Origin: Natrialba swarupiae
GTDB lineage: Archaea > Halobacteriota > Halobacteria > Halobacteriales > Natrialbaceae
NCBI RefSeq assembly: GCF_008245225.1
Contig: NZ_VTAW01000019.1
Location: 18,747 to 82,746 of the forward strand
Direction of reading: 5' to 3'
DNA length: 64,000 bases
Positions 26,672 to 35,980 of the stretch are shown here, piece by piece. The first letter of the stretch is position 1. The number at the start of each line of letters is the position of its first letter. The position numbers were made by a program, and so were the translations under genes. The notes under the pieces were generated by a model that worked only from the letters and a program-made list of their open reading frames with translations, was not told where the DNA came from and did not search any database.

Positions 26672-27228
26672 GGGTCCCGAGCCGCGAGTGCGTCCTCTAT
26701 TCGGTCGACGAGTTCGTCGGCGGTCTTGACGCCGTCGTCGGACCAGCGGACCCGACCGGAGGGATCGATCACGGCAGCGGTCGGATAGCCGCCGGCGAGG
26801 TAGCGCTCGGTCAGCTCCGCCGTCGGGTCGAGTCCGACCGTCCAGCTCCCGCCGTTGTCGTCCCACCACTCGACAAGTTCGTCCTCGGTGATCGAACCGG
26901 TCTCGCCCACCGTCTCGTTGGTGACCGACATGAAGAGGACGTCGTCACCGACTCGCTCGTACGCCTCGGCGAGAGCGGGCATCTGCTCGATACAGGGCGG
27001 ACACCAGGTGCCGAAGATGTCGACGAACGTCGGGCGATCGGCGGCGGGGACGAGCACGTGACCGGCCTCGCTCCCCGGCGCGTCGACCGTCTCGATCTCG
27101 AGCGGGTCGCGTTCGACGTCCTCGCCGGTGAGTTCGTCGACCGACGGGACGCCGAACACCGCGAGGGCACCGGCACCGGCGACTACGCCTGCGCTCGCAA
27201 CTCCGGCGATAGCTTCCCGTCGACGCAT
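26668..27228 (-). CDS. TlpA/ResA-like membrane-anchored thioredoxin
   Basis: The 186-residue protein has an N-terminal hydrophobic anchor (about 8-28) that begins MRRREAIAG, then a thioredoxin-like domain with the redox motif GTWCPPC (about residue 75), the strand VDIFGTW, and the cis-Pro segment AGGYPTAAVID. It works outside the membrane as a thiol-disulfide reductant. It is flanked by the Sco1-like gene (two bases upstream) and by ccdA (overlapping), a compact three-gene set that suggests reduction of copper-site or haem-binding cysteines. Confidence 0.92.
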   Translation of the reverse strand: MRRREAIAGVASAGVVAGAGALAVFGVPSVDELTGEDVERDPLEIETVDAPGSEAGHVLVPAADRPTFVDIFGTWCPPCIEQMPALAEAYERVGDDVLFMSVTNETVGETGSITEDELVEWWDDNGGSWTVGLDPTAELTERYLAGGYPTAAVIDPSGRVRWSDDGVKTADELVDRIEDALAARDP

Positions 27229-27230
27229 GG

Positions 27231-27977
27231 TTATCGTTGTGCGACCGTTCTGGCGTCCTCGACGATCGCCTCGACGCTCACTTCCTCGCGTTGCTGGACG
27301 GCGTTTGGATACGATCGCTCGACGATTCCGTCGTCGTTGACCAGCATGATCAGGTTGTAGTGGATAAACGTGTACTCGCCGTGGTCGTGGTCCTCGTGAT
27401 CGGTACCGTGGTCCTCCTGACCGTGGTCGTCGAGCTCGTCGTCGTCTTCGACCCGTTCGATGTGCATGCCGAACGTGTCGTCGAGTAGCTGCTCGCCGTC
27501 CTCGTAGCTTTCGGGTCGCAGGAAGTGCCAGTTGTCGGCCTCGTGGTCGATCCCGCGCTCGCCGGCGTACTCCGCTAAGACTTCCGGCGTGTCCCGCTCG
27601 GGATCGAACGTCATCGCGAGCAGCGCGATGTCGTCCTCGTAATCGCGTTCGATCGCGTCCTCCTGGGTCCGGCGGAGACGCAAGAGCAACGCGGGACAGG
27701 CGCCGTCGGGACACGCCGTAAAGAAGTACGTCATCAGAAAGGCTCGCTCGCCCACCATGTCCTCGAGCGATACGGTCTCTCCCGAGAGCGGATCCGGCAG
27801 GGAAAACGAGGGGAACTCGTCGCCGTGGGTTGGGTGGGAGGGGTCCCCGCGTGGTTCCTCGGGGGAGCCGAGTGCGGTTCGGCCGTCGCCGCCGACGAAC
27901 CCGACGTTGTCGAGACAGCCGGCGATCCCCGCGACTCCTGTGGCCCCCGCCGCTCGGAGGTACGTTCGGCGTTCCAT
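27231..27977 (-). CDS. Sco1/SenC-type copper protein with His-rich insert
   Basis: The 248-residue protein has a Tat-like signal (RRTYLRAAG) and lipobox (GIAGC) near residue 20, so it is a surface lipoprotein. The Sco fold follows: SGETVSLEDMVG, the metal site TACPDGACPALL and LLAMTFDPERDTPE. The two cysteines are separated by four residues rather than the usual three. A His/Asp-rich insert (about 195-215, DHGQEDHGTDHEDHDHGEY, in part) precedes the conserved His in TFIHYN. Sco proteins deliver copper to the CuA site of haem-copper oxidase. The insert probably adds copper-binding capacity. It is the first gene of the Sco1-TlpA-CcdA set. Confidence 0.9.
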   Translation of the reverse strand: MERRTYLRAAGATGVAGIAGCLDNVGFVGGDGRTALGSPEEPRGDPSHPTHGDEFPSFSLPDPLSGETVSLEDMVGERAFLMTYFFTACPDGACPALLLRLRRTQEDAIERDYEDDIALLAMTFDPERDTPEVLAEYAGERGIDHEADNWHFLRPESYEDGEQLLDDTFGMHIERVEDDDELDDHGQEDHGTDHEDHDHGEYTFIHYNLIMLVNDDGIVERSYPNAVQQREEVSVEAIVEDARTVAQR

Positions 27978-28209
27978 ATCGGACGGTAGGGTGGAGCGAT
28001 CAAAGGCTCGTTGGTTCGTGTTTCGAACTGAACGCGACCCTGAACGGCTCGGACGTCCGGAATACTGACCGTGTGACGACCGGTCGGCCGCGAAACGGTG
28101 TCCGTTCGATCGTAAACCACGCCGTACGCTCGGCGAACGATTCGAAACGGATCCCCCACTCCCAGTACGGCTGGTATAACTATCGGCCAACCTCGAGTAG
28201 CACGAGGAC

Positions 28210-28386
28210 ATGTCGAAGTCGAACCGTGGCGCGATGGACATCGGCTGTCCCGCGTGTGACGCGACCGTCAACACGTCCGTGCCGCCCGGCCCCGGTATCG
28301 TCGAGGAAAGCGACTCGAACCGACTGCGGGGAAGCGAAACCGTCTGTCGAAGCTGTGGCCACGAACTCGAGTTGTACTACTATTAA
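28210..28386 (+). CDS. small two-CxxC zinc-ribbon protein
   Basis: The 58-residue protein (ATG 28210, TAA 28386) carries two knuckles, IGCPACDAT near the start and VCRSCGHEL near the end, typical of the short haloarchaeal zinc-ribbon proteins such as the DUF7560 group. It is too short for a standard length cut-off. A TATA-like CTGGTATAACTATC (about 28168-28181) is roughly 33 nt upstream, consistent with a leaderless transcript. Its function is unknown; such proteins are thought to bind nucleic acids or proteins. Confidence 0.75.
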   Translation: MSKSNRGAMDIGCPACDATVNTSVPPGPGIVEESDSNRLRGSETVCRSCGHELELYYY

Positions 28387-28556
28387 TCGGGCTGGGATCG
28401 ACCCCTGCTCCGGCCGACACCCGGCGGTCGACCCCGCCCGAAACGAGAGCCGATCGACCTATCGTCTCGTCGAACCCTCCACTGGTCCAGAACAGTACGG
28501 GGTACCTATTAGACCTCCATGCGGTTGCAGGCCACGAATCAACCCGTAGCGGCGCT

Positions 28557-30185
28557 GTGTTCTACCAGCGAATGCGAGTTACCGACGAGCGATTGTCGTC
28601 GACGAACACGGATAACAGATCGATACGAACCGACGGAGGCGACCGGAGCCTGCGAACCGACCGCTCTCGGGAACCGAACTGTCCTGGGTCGTTGATCGTC
28701 GTCTCGAACCGCCAGCCCTACCGCCACGAGTACGACGAATCGGACGACGAGCGATCGGTATCCGTCGACGAACCGACCGGCGGGCTGACCGCTGGTCTCG
28801 ACCCCGTCTGCCAGCGAACGAACGGCACCTGGATCGCGTGGGGCGACGGCGACGCGGATTTCGACGTCGCCGACGACCGACACTGCGTCAGCGTTCCACC
28901 ATCGTCCGGGGCGTACACGCTGCGCCGACTCGACCTCTCGGAAGACGCAGTCGATTCGTACTACCGCGGGTTCAGCAACCGCGTCCTCTGGCCGCTCTGT
29001 CACGGGTTTACGGATCTCCTCGAGGAGCGGCCGAACGACTTCGAGTGGTATCGGTCGGTCAACGATCAGTTCGCGACCGCAGTCGCCGACCACGCCGACG
29101 ACGACTCTGTCGTCTGGATTCAGGACTACCACTTTGCGCTCGCTCCGCGAACGATCCGCGACTCGATCCCCAGTTCGGCGGCGGTCGCGCAGTTCTGGCA
29201 CATTCCGTGGCCGACGCCGGAGACGTTCCGCGACTGCCCGGCGGCCGTCGGCATCCTCGAGGGGCTTCTCGGGAACGACCTGCTCGGATTTCACGTCGAT
29301 CGATACGCGAAAAACTTCCTCGAGTGTGTCGAGCGAGCGCTGCCGTCGGCGACGGTCGACCGGGACCGCCACACCGTTCGGTACGACGGCGAGGCCACGA
29401 CGGTCGTCGCGACGCCGATGGGTGTCGACGCCAAGCGGTACGACCGGAACGCCCGGTCGGCCGATCCGTCACGACTGTCGTCGGTTTTCTCGACGAACGG
29501 CGTCTCGAGCGAGACCGTCCTCGGACTGGGCGTCGACCGGCTCGATTACACGAAGGGGATCCCCGAGCGACTCGCTGCACTCGAGCGGTTCTTCGAGCGG
29601 AATCCGCGCTGGCGCGGGTCGTTTACCTTCGTCCAGAAGGCGACCCCCTCACGAACCGAGATACCGGCCTACCAGCGGTACGGCGAGTTCGTCCGAGACG
29701 AGGTCGAGCGGATCAACCGCCGGTTCGCCACCGAGGACTGGCGACCGATCGTCTACACCGACTCGTACCTCGAGACGGAGACGCTCGCCGCGTTGTACCG
29801 GCGAGCGGAGGTGATGATCGTCAGCCCGCTCGTCGACGGCATGAACCTGGTCGCACAGGAGTACGTTGCCTCGAGCAGCGACGCCGACGGAACGTTGCTG
29901 TTGAGCGATCGAACCGGGGCACACGAACGTCTCGGCTCCCACGCGTTTACGATCGATCCGACCGACGTCGACGGGTTCGCACGTCGGATCGACGACGCGC
30001 TCTCGACGCCCCGTCACGAGCGTCGTCGCCGGATGTCCGCCCTTCGTAACCGCGTTTTCGACCGGGACATCGGGTGGTGGATGGCCACCCAGTTCGACTG
30101 GATACGGCGCGTCCACGACGACCGACAGCACGAGGGCCACTCCGATCTCGATCCGGATTCTCCGGAGTACACGTCACCGATATAA
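28557..30185 (+). CDS. otsA: trehalose-6-phosphate synthase (GT20)
   Basis: The 542-residue cytoplasmic glycosyltransferase has the OtsA elements in order: LIVVSNRQPY (about 46), GGLTAGLDP, WIQDYHFAL, FWHIPWPTPE, the nucleotide-sugar site GVDRLDYTKGIPERL, and the donor-binding SPLVDGMNLVAQE near 420. It condenses UDP- or GDP-glucose with glucose-6-phosphate. The N-terminus (about 40 residues) is longer than usual and acidic, so a start at 28572 is also possible. It lies three bases before otsB. Confidence 0.95.
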   Translation: MFYQRMRVTDERLSSTNTDNRSIRTDGGDRSLRTDRSREPNCPGSLIVVSNRQPYRHEYDESDDERSVSVDEPTGGLTAGLDPVCQRTNGTWIAWGDGDADFDVADDRHCVSVPPSSGAYTLRRLDLSEDAVDSYYRGFSNRVLWPLCHGFTDLLEERPNDFEWYRSVNDQFATAVADHADDDSVVWIQDYHFALAPRTIRDSIPSSAAVAQFWHIPWPTPETFRDCPAAVGILEGLLGNDLLGFHVDRYAKNFLECVERALPSATVDRDRHTVRYDGEATTVVATPMGVDAKRYDRNARSADPSRLSSVFSTNGVSSETVLGLGVDRLDYTKGIPERLAALERFFERNPRWRGSFTFVQKATPSRTEIPAYQRYGEFVRDEVERINRRFATEDWRPIVYTDSYLETETLAALYRRAEVMIVSPLVDGMNLVAQEYVASSSDADGTLLLSDRTGAHERLGSHAFTIDPTDVDGFARRIDDALSTPRHERRRRMSALRNRVFDRDIGWWMATQFDWIRRVHDDRQHEGHSDLDPDSPEYTSPI

Positions 30186-30188
30186 TCC

Positions 30189-31082
30189 ATGACCGCCGAA
30201 ACCCCGCCACGACGACTCGAGGTGGGACTGGTACAGATCCGGTCGGCACTGTCTGCAGCCTCGCGACTGCTAGTCTGTCTGGATTTCGACGGAACGCTCG
30301 CACCGATCGTCGACGACCCGGCGGATGCGACCCCGCTCGACCGAAACGAGGAGGCACTCGAGACGCTCGTCGCCGAACGGGCGGTCTCGACGGCTATCGT
30401 CAGCGGGCGTGCACTCGCCGACGTTCGAGGCCGCGTCGGCGAGTCGGACGCCTACGCCGGCAATCACGGGCTCGAACTCCTTCGTAACGGCTCGCTCGCG
30501 GTCCACCCCGTCGCCAGCAAACGGGCCACGCTGGTCGGGGAGTCCTGCTCGGCGCTCGAGGCCGCCCTCGATTCGGTTCCCGGCGTCCGAATCGAGAACA
30601 AGCGACTGACCGCGACGGTTCACACGCGGGCCGTCCCCGATCCGCTCCGTCCGCTCGTTCGCCGACGGACGGCCGCAGTCGTCGACCGGCTCGGCGGCAC
30701 TGACCTCGAGGTGTCACGGGGAAAACGGGTCCTCGAGATCGGTCCCGCGATCCCGTGGGGAAAAGGTAACGCCGTCGAGTTGACCGCGGCGGATCTCCCG
30801 CCCGAGACGGTCGTCGTCTACGTCGGTGACGACACAACCGACGAATCGGCGTTCCGGGCCGTCGGTCCCGACGGTATCGGGATCCGGGTCGGCGGTGAGG
30901 AGCCGTCGGCGGCCGACTGGCGGGTCCGCTCGCCGACGGAGGTCGCTTCGTTTCTGACGTGGCTGGGTTCGGCCGGCATCGGGTTGCTCAACGGGTCACT
31001 CGAGGACGAAGAAACCGGAACCATCCGTCCGCCGTCCGTGCAGACGGAACTGCCGAAATCGTCCGGAACGGCCGACGATTGA
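30189..31082 (+). CDS. otsB: trehalose-6-phosphate phosphatase
   Basis: The 297-residue HAD phosphatase has the nucleophile motif CLDFDGTLAPI (about residue 35), VSGR, the substrate segment YAGNHGLEL, GKGNAV, and the metal-binding VYVGDDTTDESAF. It dephosphorylates trehalose-6-phosphate to trehalose, a compatible solute. A tail of 45 residues after the usual end is Ser/Gly-rich. The gene starts three bases after otsA, so the pathway is a two-gene operon. A start a few codons further in is possible. Confidence 0.95.
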   Translation: MTAETPPRRLEVGLVQIRSALSAASRLLVCLDFDGTLAPIVDDPADATPLDRNEEALETLVAERAVSTAIVSGRALADVRGRVGESDAYAGNHGLELLRNGSLAVHPVASKRATLVGESCSALEAALDSVPGVRIENKRLTATVHTRAVPDPLRPLVRRRTAAVVDRLGGTDLEVSRGKRVLEIGPAIPWGKGNAVELTAADLPPETVVVYVGDDTTDESAFRAVGPDGIGIRVGGEEPSAADWRVRSPTEVASFLTWLGSAGIGLLNGSLEDEETGTIRPPSVQTELPKSSGTADD

Positions 31083-31156
31083 GCGGCCTAGGGGGAGAAT
31101 GCCGACGGAAACATCCGGTAGTAATTTTCCGCAAAGAGCCGAAAGTATTAGTTACC

Positions 31157-31172
31157 ACTGGAAATATAGAGT
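31157..31172 (+). promoter_or_regulatory. TATA element before the winged-helix gene
   Basis: GGAAATATAGAG, centred near 31166, is about 27 nt from the GTG at 31193, predicting a leaderless transcript and confirming that start. Confidence 0.6.
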
Positions 31173-31192
31173 GCGTATGAGAGTGAACGAGT

Positions 31193-31549
31193 GTGAAATT
31201 ACGACAGCCAACTGACTTCCTGATCCTCGACGCCCTGGAAGACAAGGGACGAAACGTCGCAACGAACCTCTCCGCCCACACGGGCAAGAGCCGAAAGAAT
31301 ATCAACACCCGACTACCGGTCCTCGAGGACTACGGACTCGTCGAGAAGATCGGACCCGCCGAACGGTCCGGCCTCTACGAGATCACGTCGCTCGGGAAGG
31401 CCGCACTCGTCTACCGGGACCAGTACGACGAGGTCGACGACTTCGAGTCGCTCATCGAAGGGCCGAACGCGGCCGACGCGGAGGAAGCCGGTGGCGAGCA
31501 GGCGAGTTTCGCCCGCGGCGACGAAGACGAGGCGGAAGAAGACGACTAA
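31193..31549 (+). CDS. winged-helix regulator, PhiH1-repressor-like
   Basis: The 118-residue protein has a winged-helix domain over the first 75 residues (FLILDALEDKGRNVATNLSAH, SRKNINTRLPVLEDYGLVEK, SGLYEITSLGKAAL) and a strongly acidic tail. Such PhiH1-like or PadR/MarR-like domains are common haloarchaeal repressors. The GTG start at 31193 matches a TATA element at the leaderless distance. It lies just downstream of otsAB but has its own promoter. Its target is unknown. Confidence 0.8.
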   Translation: MKLRQPTDFLILDALEDKGRNVATNLSAHTGKSRKNINTRLPVLEDYGLVEKIGPAERSGLYEITSLGKAALVYRDQYDEVDDFESLIEGPNAADAEEAGGEQASFARGDEDEAEEDD

Positions 31550-31613
31550 CTAACCTCGACTGACCGACGTTCGGATTCGGCGTTGGTCCTATGGATGGAG
31601 ACGGTAGCGTCCA

Positions 31614-32399
31614 CTACCGCCCACTCGAGTTCCGAAGTCGGACGCCGCCGCTGTAACTCGTCAGTTCGCGCCGTGCACACGTCGAAAACGCCAGACTGAG
31701 CTGTCGGCTCAGATCGCCCGGGTCGGGATAGCTCGTGCCACATCGCGAGCGGTCGTACGGGCTGTTCGAACTGAACGCGTACGTACTGAGCATCGGCGTC
31801 GACACGATCGCATCGCCGTACCGAAACGCGACGCCGTGGTCGTGGTGTAACCCCAGCGCGTGGCCGACCTCGTGGAGCAGAATCTGAATCGTCCGAGTGC
31901 GCGTCTGGAGCGGAACGATCCGGCGTTGGACGTCCCCCTCGGGTCCCGACCCGACCAGTTTGTCGAACGGCTCGAGATCGGCGATGTGTCGCGCGCCGCC
32001 GACGGAGGCGACGTGTGGCAGGCCGTAGCCGGTCGGGGCTCGCTTCATCTGGCCGTCGGTCACGATCAGATTGACGTCGCCCGCGGGTTCGACGTCGCTC
32101 GAGCCAACGGTTCCCGATGCGAGCGCCAGCGGCCACTCTCCGCCGGTCGTGACGCGCGCACCGTCCTCGGTCGAGACCGACAGGACGCCGCCGAAGGAGG
32201 CTTCGAGCGACCAGAACTCGAACGTCATGAGTTCCTCGACGTACTCGAGGACGCGCTCGGCGACCCCGTCGTACGCGGCGGCCTCCTCCGAGAGCCAGAG
32301 TCGAAACTCGAGGGTCCGAACCGGATCACGCGTCGCGTACGCGAGCGTCCCGAGCGACCCGACCGACCCGATCGCTCCCAGGACGTGTCGGCGGTTCAC
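31614..32399 (-). CDS. exported zinc metalloprotease (matrixin-like, HExxHxxGxxH)
   Basis: The 261-residue protein has a Tat-like N-terminus (NRRHVLGAIGSVGSLG) ending near residue 22. The active site is LLHEVGHALGLHHDHG (about 178-193), containing His-Glu-x-x-His-x-x-Gly-x-x-His, followed by the Met-turn segment STPMLSTYAF. This arrangement defines metzincins; the helix-plus-Met-turn spacing is of M10/archaemetzincin size. It likely degrades or processes extracellular proteins in high salt. It is monocistronic, with TATA-like stretches about 32440-32462. Confidence 0.85.
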   Translation of the reverse strand: MNRRHVLGAIGSVGSLGTLAYATRDPVRTLEFRLWLSEEAAAYDGVAERVLEYVEELMTFEFWSLEASFGGVLSVSTEDGARVTTGGEWPLALASGTVGSSDVEPAGDVNLIVTDGQMKRAPTGYGLPHVASVGGARHIADLEPFDKLVGSGPEGDVQRRIVPLQTRTRTIQILLHEVGHALGLHHDHGVAFRYGDAIVSTPMLSTYAFSSNSPYDRSRCGTSYPDPGDLSRQLSLAFSTCARRELTSYSGGVRLRNSSGR

Positions 32400-32469
32400 G
32401 ACTGACCGTTCGGTGTGACTCGTTCTCTAGCTCGCGGTTAGTATATTCACGAGTTATATACGCGGCCGT

Positions 32470-32766
32470 TCAGGAACGCCGTCCCACCGGTTGCGATAGC
32501 GACGATCGCGTATCGACGACGTGTGTGGCAGTCCGTTCGATGCGGAGTTCCGTCCAGTCGGGAAGCGCTCGCGGGTCGGTCGCCACGAGAAACAGCAGTT
32601 GGGCGCATTCCGTCTCCACCAGCCGTCGATCCGGATCCCGCTGGCGGAGACAGCAACGCCACCTCCCACTCTCGAGTCGACGACGGACCTGCCAGGCCGT
32701 GTAGTACTGACCGTCCGATGCCTCGAATACAGTCTCGACTGGATCGATCGATGCCACTGTGTGCAC
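32470..32766 (-). CDS. small unknown protein
   Basis: The 98-residue soluble protein has plausible haloarchaeal codon use (PVETVFEASDGQYYTAWQV, CLRQRDPDRRLVETE, LLFLVATDPRALP). No motif is recognised and no signal peptide is seen. Its start is a GTG. The overlapping frames have lower quality. It may be a single-domain regulator or an orphan. Confidence 0.45.
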   Translation of the reverse strand: MHTVASIDPVETVFEASDGQYYTAWQVRRRLESGRWRCCLRQRDPDRRLVETECAQLLFLVATDPRALPDWTELRIERTATHVVDTRSSLSQPVGRRS

Positions 32767-33024
32767 CTATACACCCGACCCCACGGTTGTCGTTCGGTAT
32801 AAACCGGTTCGGTTGGGGCGGTGCACCCACGGGATCTCTGCCATCTGGAGTCGAATTGCCCGGCTCCGGTCGCTCATCACTCGAGTGAAATCTGCACTGG
32901 TCTATCGGCCACCGGGTTCATATGCGTGACTTTTATAGTATCCTGACGGTCTGGTGTCGGTGAACGTCACGTTCATCGGAAGAGTCGCCGAACGACCATC
33001 CATCGACGCACCGCTTGCGAGGAC

Positions 33025-34995
33025 CTACTCGCTCGTACCGCCGCCTTCGAAGAACTCGCCGAGGACGGTCTTCAGGCCTTTCCGAAGGTGCTGGTGCATC
33101 GTCGGCGCCGAGACATCCATCGCCTCCGCGATCTCCTCACCGGTGCTCTCACGGGGCCAATCGAAGAAGCCACCGTAGTAGGCAAGCCGGAGGGTGGTGA
33201 GCTGTCGGTCGGTGAGTTGGTCGAGGATTAGATTGCGACGTTCGGCGGCGGTTCGGACTTGCCGGTCGACCTCCCGTCTGGCGACGAGTTCGGTGTTCTC
33301 GTAAATCGAAGAGAGTGCGTCCGCGATCTCCCTGACGTTTGCCTCCTGTGACACCTCGACCAGACAGCTTCCGACGGCGTCCTCGACCGTTACGTCACGA
33401 ATCGTGGTGCCGTGGTTCGTCAGCGTTCGAACGCCGGAGTCGCTCAGCCGCATCTCGATCGTACAGCCGCTGACTCCGTCGTGGACGAGCCGACACTCCT
33501 CGATCGAGCCGTGGTCGTTTGCCTCCTCGAGTACCGTCTCCCCGTCGACACCGTCGATCGTGACGAACTGGAACGTCCGCCCGTCCGCAGTCGTCCCCGC
33601 CCACTCGAGCGAACAGGTGCAGTCGTACTCCCGTGAGAGGTCGAACGAAAACGTCTCGCCGCCATCGATGCGAAACTCGAGTTCGACGACGGTATCGGCA
33701 AACAGCAGCTGGCGGTTTTTGACGGCCATGATCGTAAAGCCGATCGTCTCGCCGAGTAACTCGAATCCCGCCCGCTCGCTCTCGCTAAACGCGTCGTCGC
33801 GACTCGCCAGAACGGTTAACGCTCCGTAGGTCGCGTCCTCGTGGGTGATCGGGACGGCGACGACGGCCTCGACGTCGTCGTCGGCAGCGGCCGTCTGCAG
33901 CGGGTCGGGCAACGGCTCGCGCTCGAGGACGTGATCTTCCGTCTGAATCTCCGCCGACCGGACGGCGCGTCGGAACGGGCGATCAGGACCGCTCGTCCCC
34001 TCCTGTACGCACTCGAGATAGGTCGTCGCGTCACCCGCGCCGGTTCGGTACGCGAGGGAGCCGTCACCGGTCCACTCGGCGATCCAGGAGCCACAGTACA
34101 GCTCCGAATCGACGAGCTGTCGACAGACCTCCCGTTCGATCGCGTTTCGGCTCGGTGCCTCGACCAGCGTCTCGATCACCCGCCGGACGACTGCGTTGAT
34201 CCGGTTCAGCGTCTCGAGTTCCGCCTGGCGTGCCCGGAGTTCCCGTTCGCGTTTCGCCCGTTCGGTGATATCGCGTGCGAGCCACACGGCAACTCGCCGT
34301 CCGTCGATTCTGCGATCTGTCGGGACGACCCGGGCTTCGTACCGGAGATGTTCGTCAGCCGTCTCGACGTCGTACTCGATCGACTGTATCTCGTCGGACC
34401 GGATCGCTCGCTCGACACAGTCCAGAAGCCGTTCCGCGGTCGGTTCCGGGAACGCCTCGCCGATCGTCGTTCCGACGAGTTCCGCCGCGGTCGTCTCGTA
34501 CAGCTCCGCCGATTCGGGACGGACCTTCGCCTCGAGGTACGTTCCGTCTTCGCCGATCACGAACGCCTCATCAGGCAGTTCCTCCGCGAGGATTCGACGG
34601 AACTCGACGTTTCGGTCCCGTTCCCCGGTCGTCTGCACCGAATCCACGATCCGGTCGATCAGACGGGGGCCGTCTTCCGGAACGTAATCGGTCGCACCTG
34701 CCCTGATCGCTACCGTCGCTAGCTTCTCGCTTCCGTCGCGGGGAGCGACGACGACGGGCGCGTCGGGGACGTCCTCCTGAATTCGCGTGACGGTCGTCCG
34801 GACGATCTCAGGGTCGTCCGCAGACAGCACGATCGCGTCCGGAACGGCGTCCTCGAGTCGATCGTCGAGGTCAGCGACCGAAACAGACCGCACGCTCATC
34901 CCCGTCCGGTTCCGTATCTCGTCCGTGACGTCACTGCTGGCGCTTCGAGCGTCCGTCACGAGGACGATCAGTTCTCCACTGGTGTTCGATTCCAT
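33025..34995 (-). CDS. Bat-type sensor-regulator (receiver, PAS, GAF, HTH-10)
   Basis: The 656-residue cytoplasmic protein has a receiver-like domain (about 8-120, LIVLVTDARSASSDV, DAIVLSADDPEIV), a PAS domain with PAC region (about 135-250, TTIGEAFPEP, RDITERAKRERELRAR), a GAF domain (about 265-420), the Bat central domain, and HTH-10 (about 600-650: LTDRQLTTLRLAYYGGFFDWP, IAEAMDVSAPTMHQHLRKGL). It is the third Bat-type regulator within 15 kb. ATG 34995 is preferred; starts at 35013 or 35073 are possible. A T-rich TATA stretch lies near 35084-35092. Confidence 0.88.
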   Translation of the reverse strand: MESNTSGELIVLVTDARSASSDVTDEIRNRTGMSVRSVSVADLDDRLEDAVPDAIVLSADDPEIVRTTVTRIQEDVPDAPVVVAPRDGSEKLATVAIRAGATDYVPEDGPRLIDRIVDSVQTTGERDRNVEFRRILAEELPDEAFVIGEDGTYLEAKVRPESAELYETTAAELVGTTIGEAFPEPTAERLLDCVERAIRSDEIQSIEYDVETADEHLRYEARVVPTDRRIDGRRVAVWLARDITERAKRERELRARQAELETLNRINAVVRRVIETLVEAPSRNAIEREVCRQLVDSELYCGSWIAEWTGDGSLAYRTGAGDATTYLECVQEGTSGPDRPFRRAVRSAEIQTEDHVLEREPLPDPLQTAAADDDVEAVVAVPITHEDATYGALTVLASRDDAFSESERAGFELLGETIGFTIMAVKNRQLLFADTVVELEFRIDGGETFSFDLSREYDCTCSLEWAGTTADGRTFQFVTIDGVDGETVLEEANDHGSIEECRLVHDGVSGCTIEMRLSDSGVRTLTNHGTTIRDVTVEDAVGSCLVEVSQEANVREIADALSSIYENTELVARREVDRQVRTAAERRNLILDQLTDRQLTTLRLAYYGGFFDWPRESTGEEIAEAMDVSAPTMHQHLRKGLKTVLGEFFEGGGTSE

Positions 34996-35146
34996 ACCAT
35001 CAACAGGTCCCATACATCTCGGGAGGCCGCGGACGCGATCGACCGACGAGCGCTCCGTCCTTTCTGTCCACAATCATGTTATGGAATAAAAAACCCAGTG
35101 GTCGGCGATGAAACCGGTAGAATCTCCGCCACAGTTGTAAGACGTA

Positions 35147-35980
35147 TCAGCGTCGGTTTCCGGTGTGTCTCAGCACGAGCGCCACAGCGATACCGAGGAC
35201 AGCGGTTGTGCCGACGAATCCGGGGATCGAGTCCTCAGTCGCCGCGTCGTCCGCGGATTCGTCGCTCGAGCCCTCACCGGGGTCGGCGACCGTTCCGGAG
35301 CCGGCGTCGTCGGCAGACGAATCGCTCGCCGCGTCCGATGTCTCCTCGTCCGCAAACGTGACGCCGTCCGGGTCGTCGGTCCCGGCGCTCTCGTCGTCGG
35401 CTGGTCCGGCCCCGCCGTCGACGGAGACCGTAGCGTCCCGCTCGATCACAGCCTGTGGATAGTCTGTTACGAGCGTTGCGAATGCGTCGGAGATCTCGAT
35501 CGTCTCCGTCGTCGGCTCCGCGTCCTCGGCGACCTCGAGGGTGATCGTCACCGCCGTCTCGGTTGCTCTCGCGCCGTCGCCGGAGGGATCGCGCTCCTGT
35601 TCGACGATGATCGTCCCCGTGTCGTCGTCGATCTCGCTCGTTCCGACGACCTCGACGTCCGAATCGCCTCCGGTGAGCATCGAGCCGTGTTCGAGGTCGG
35701 TCACGGTGAACACGTCGGGGTCGTAAGAGAGTTCGAACCCGAGTTCGTCGATGCCGTTGGCGTTGTAGTCGCCGTGGTCGCTCACGACGAGTTCGAGTTC
35801 GATCGTCTCACCGGGATCGGCGTCGATCTCGGTCTCCTCGAAGAAGAACAACGTCGTGTTGTCGCCCGCGAACACCGGTGCGGGGACGAGCAACCCAATC
35901 CCGAGAAGACAGACGACTCCGATCGTGACGCCGGCTCGAGCCCGAGACGATCGCCCCTCGAGGACACCGGCCCGACCCAT
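35147..35980 (-). CDS. cohesin-like surface protein with PGF-CTERM tail
   Basis: The 277-residue protein has an N-terminal signal (about 15-38, VTIGVVCLLGIGLLV), then a beta-rich cohesin-like domain (about 45-190: DADPGETIELELVVSD, GIDELGFELSYDPDVFTV, TAVTITLEVAEDAEPTTE). A long Asp/Ser/Glu linker follows, then SIPGFVGTTAVLGIAVAL and HTGNRR. The tail fits the PGF-CTERM signal removed by archaeosortase A during lipid attachment. It is translationally coupled to the iron-transport lipoprotein gene (start overlaps its TGA), so it is the last gene of the iron cluster. Confidence 0.85.
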   Translation of the reverse strand: MGRAGVLEGRSSRARAGVTIGVVCLLGIGLLVPAPVFAGDNTTLFFFEETEIDADPGETIELELVVSDHGDYNANGIDELGFELSYDPDVFTVTDLEHGSMLTGGDSDVEVVGTSEIDDDTGTIIVEQERDPSGDGARATETAVTITLEVAEDAEPTTETIEISDAFATLVTDYPQAVIERDATVSVDGGAGPADDESAGTDDPDGVTFADEETSDAASDSSADDAGSGTVADPGEGSSDESADDAATEDSIPGFVGTTAVLGIAVALVLRHTGNRR

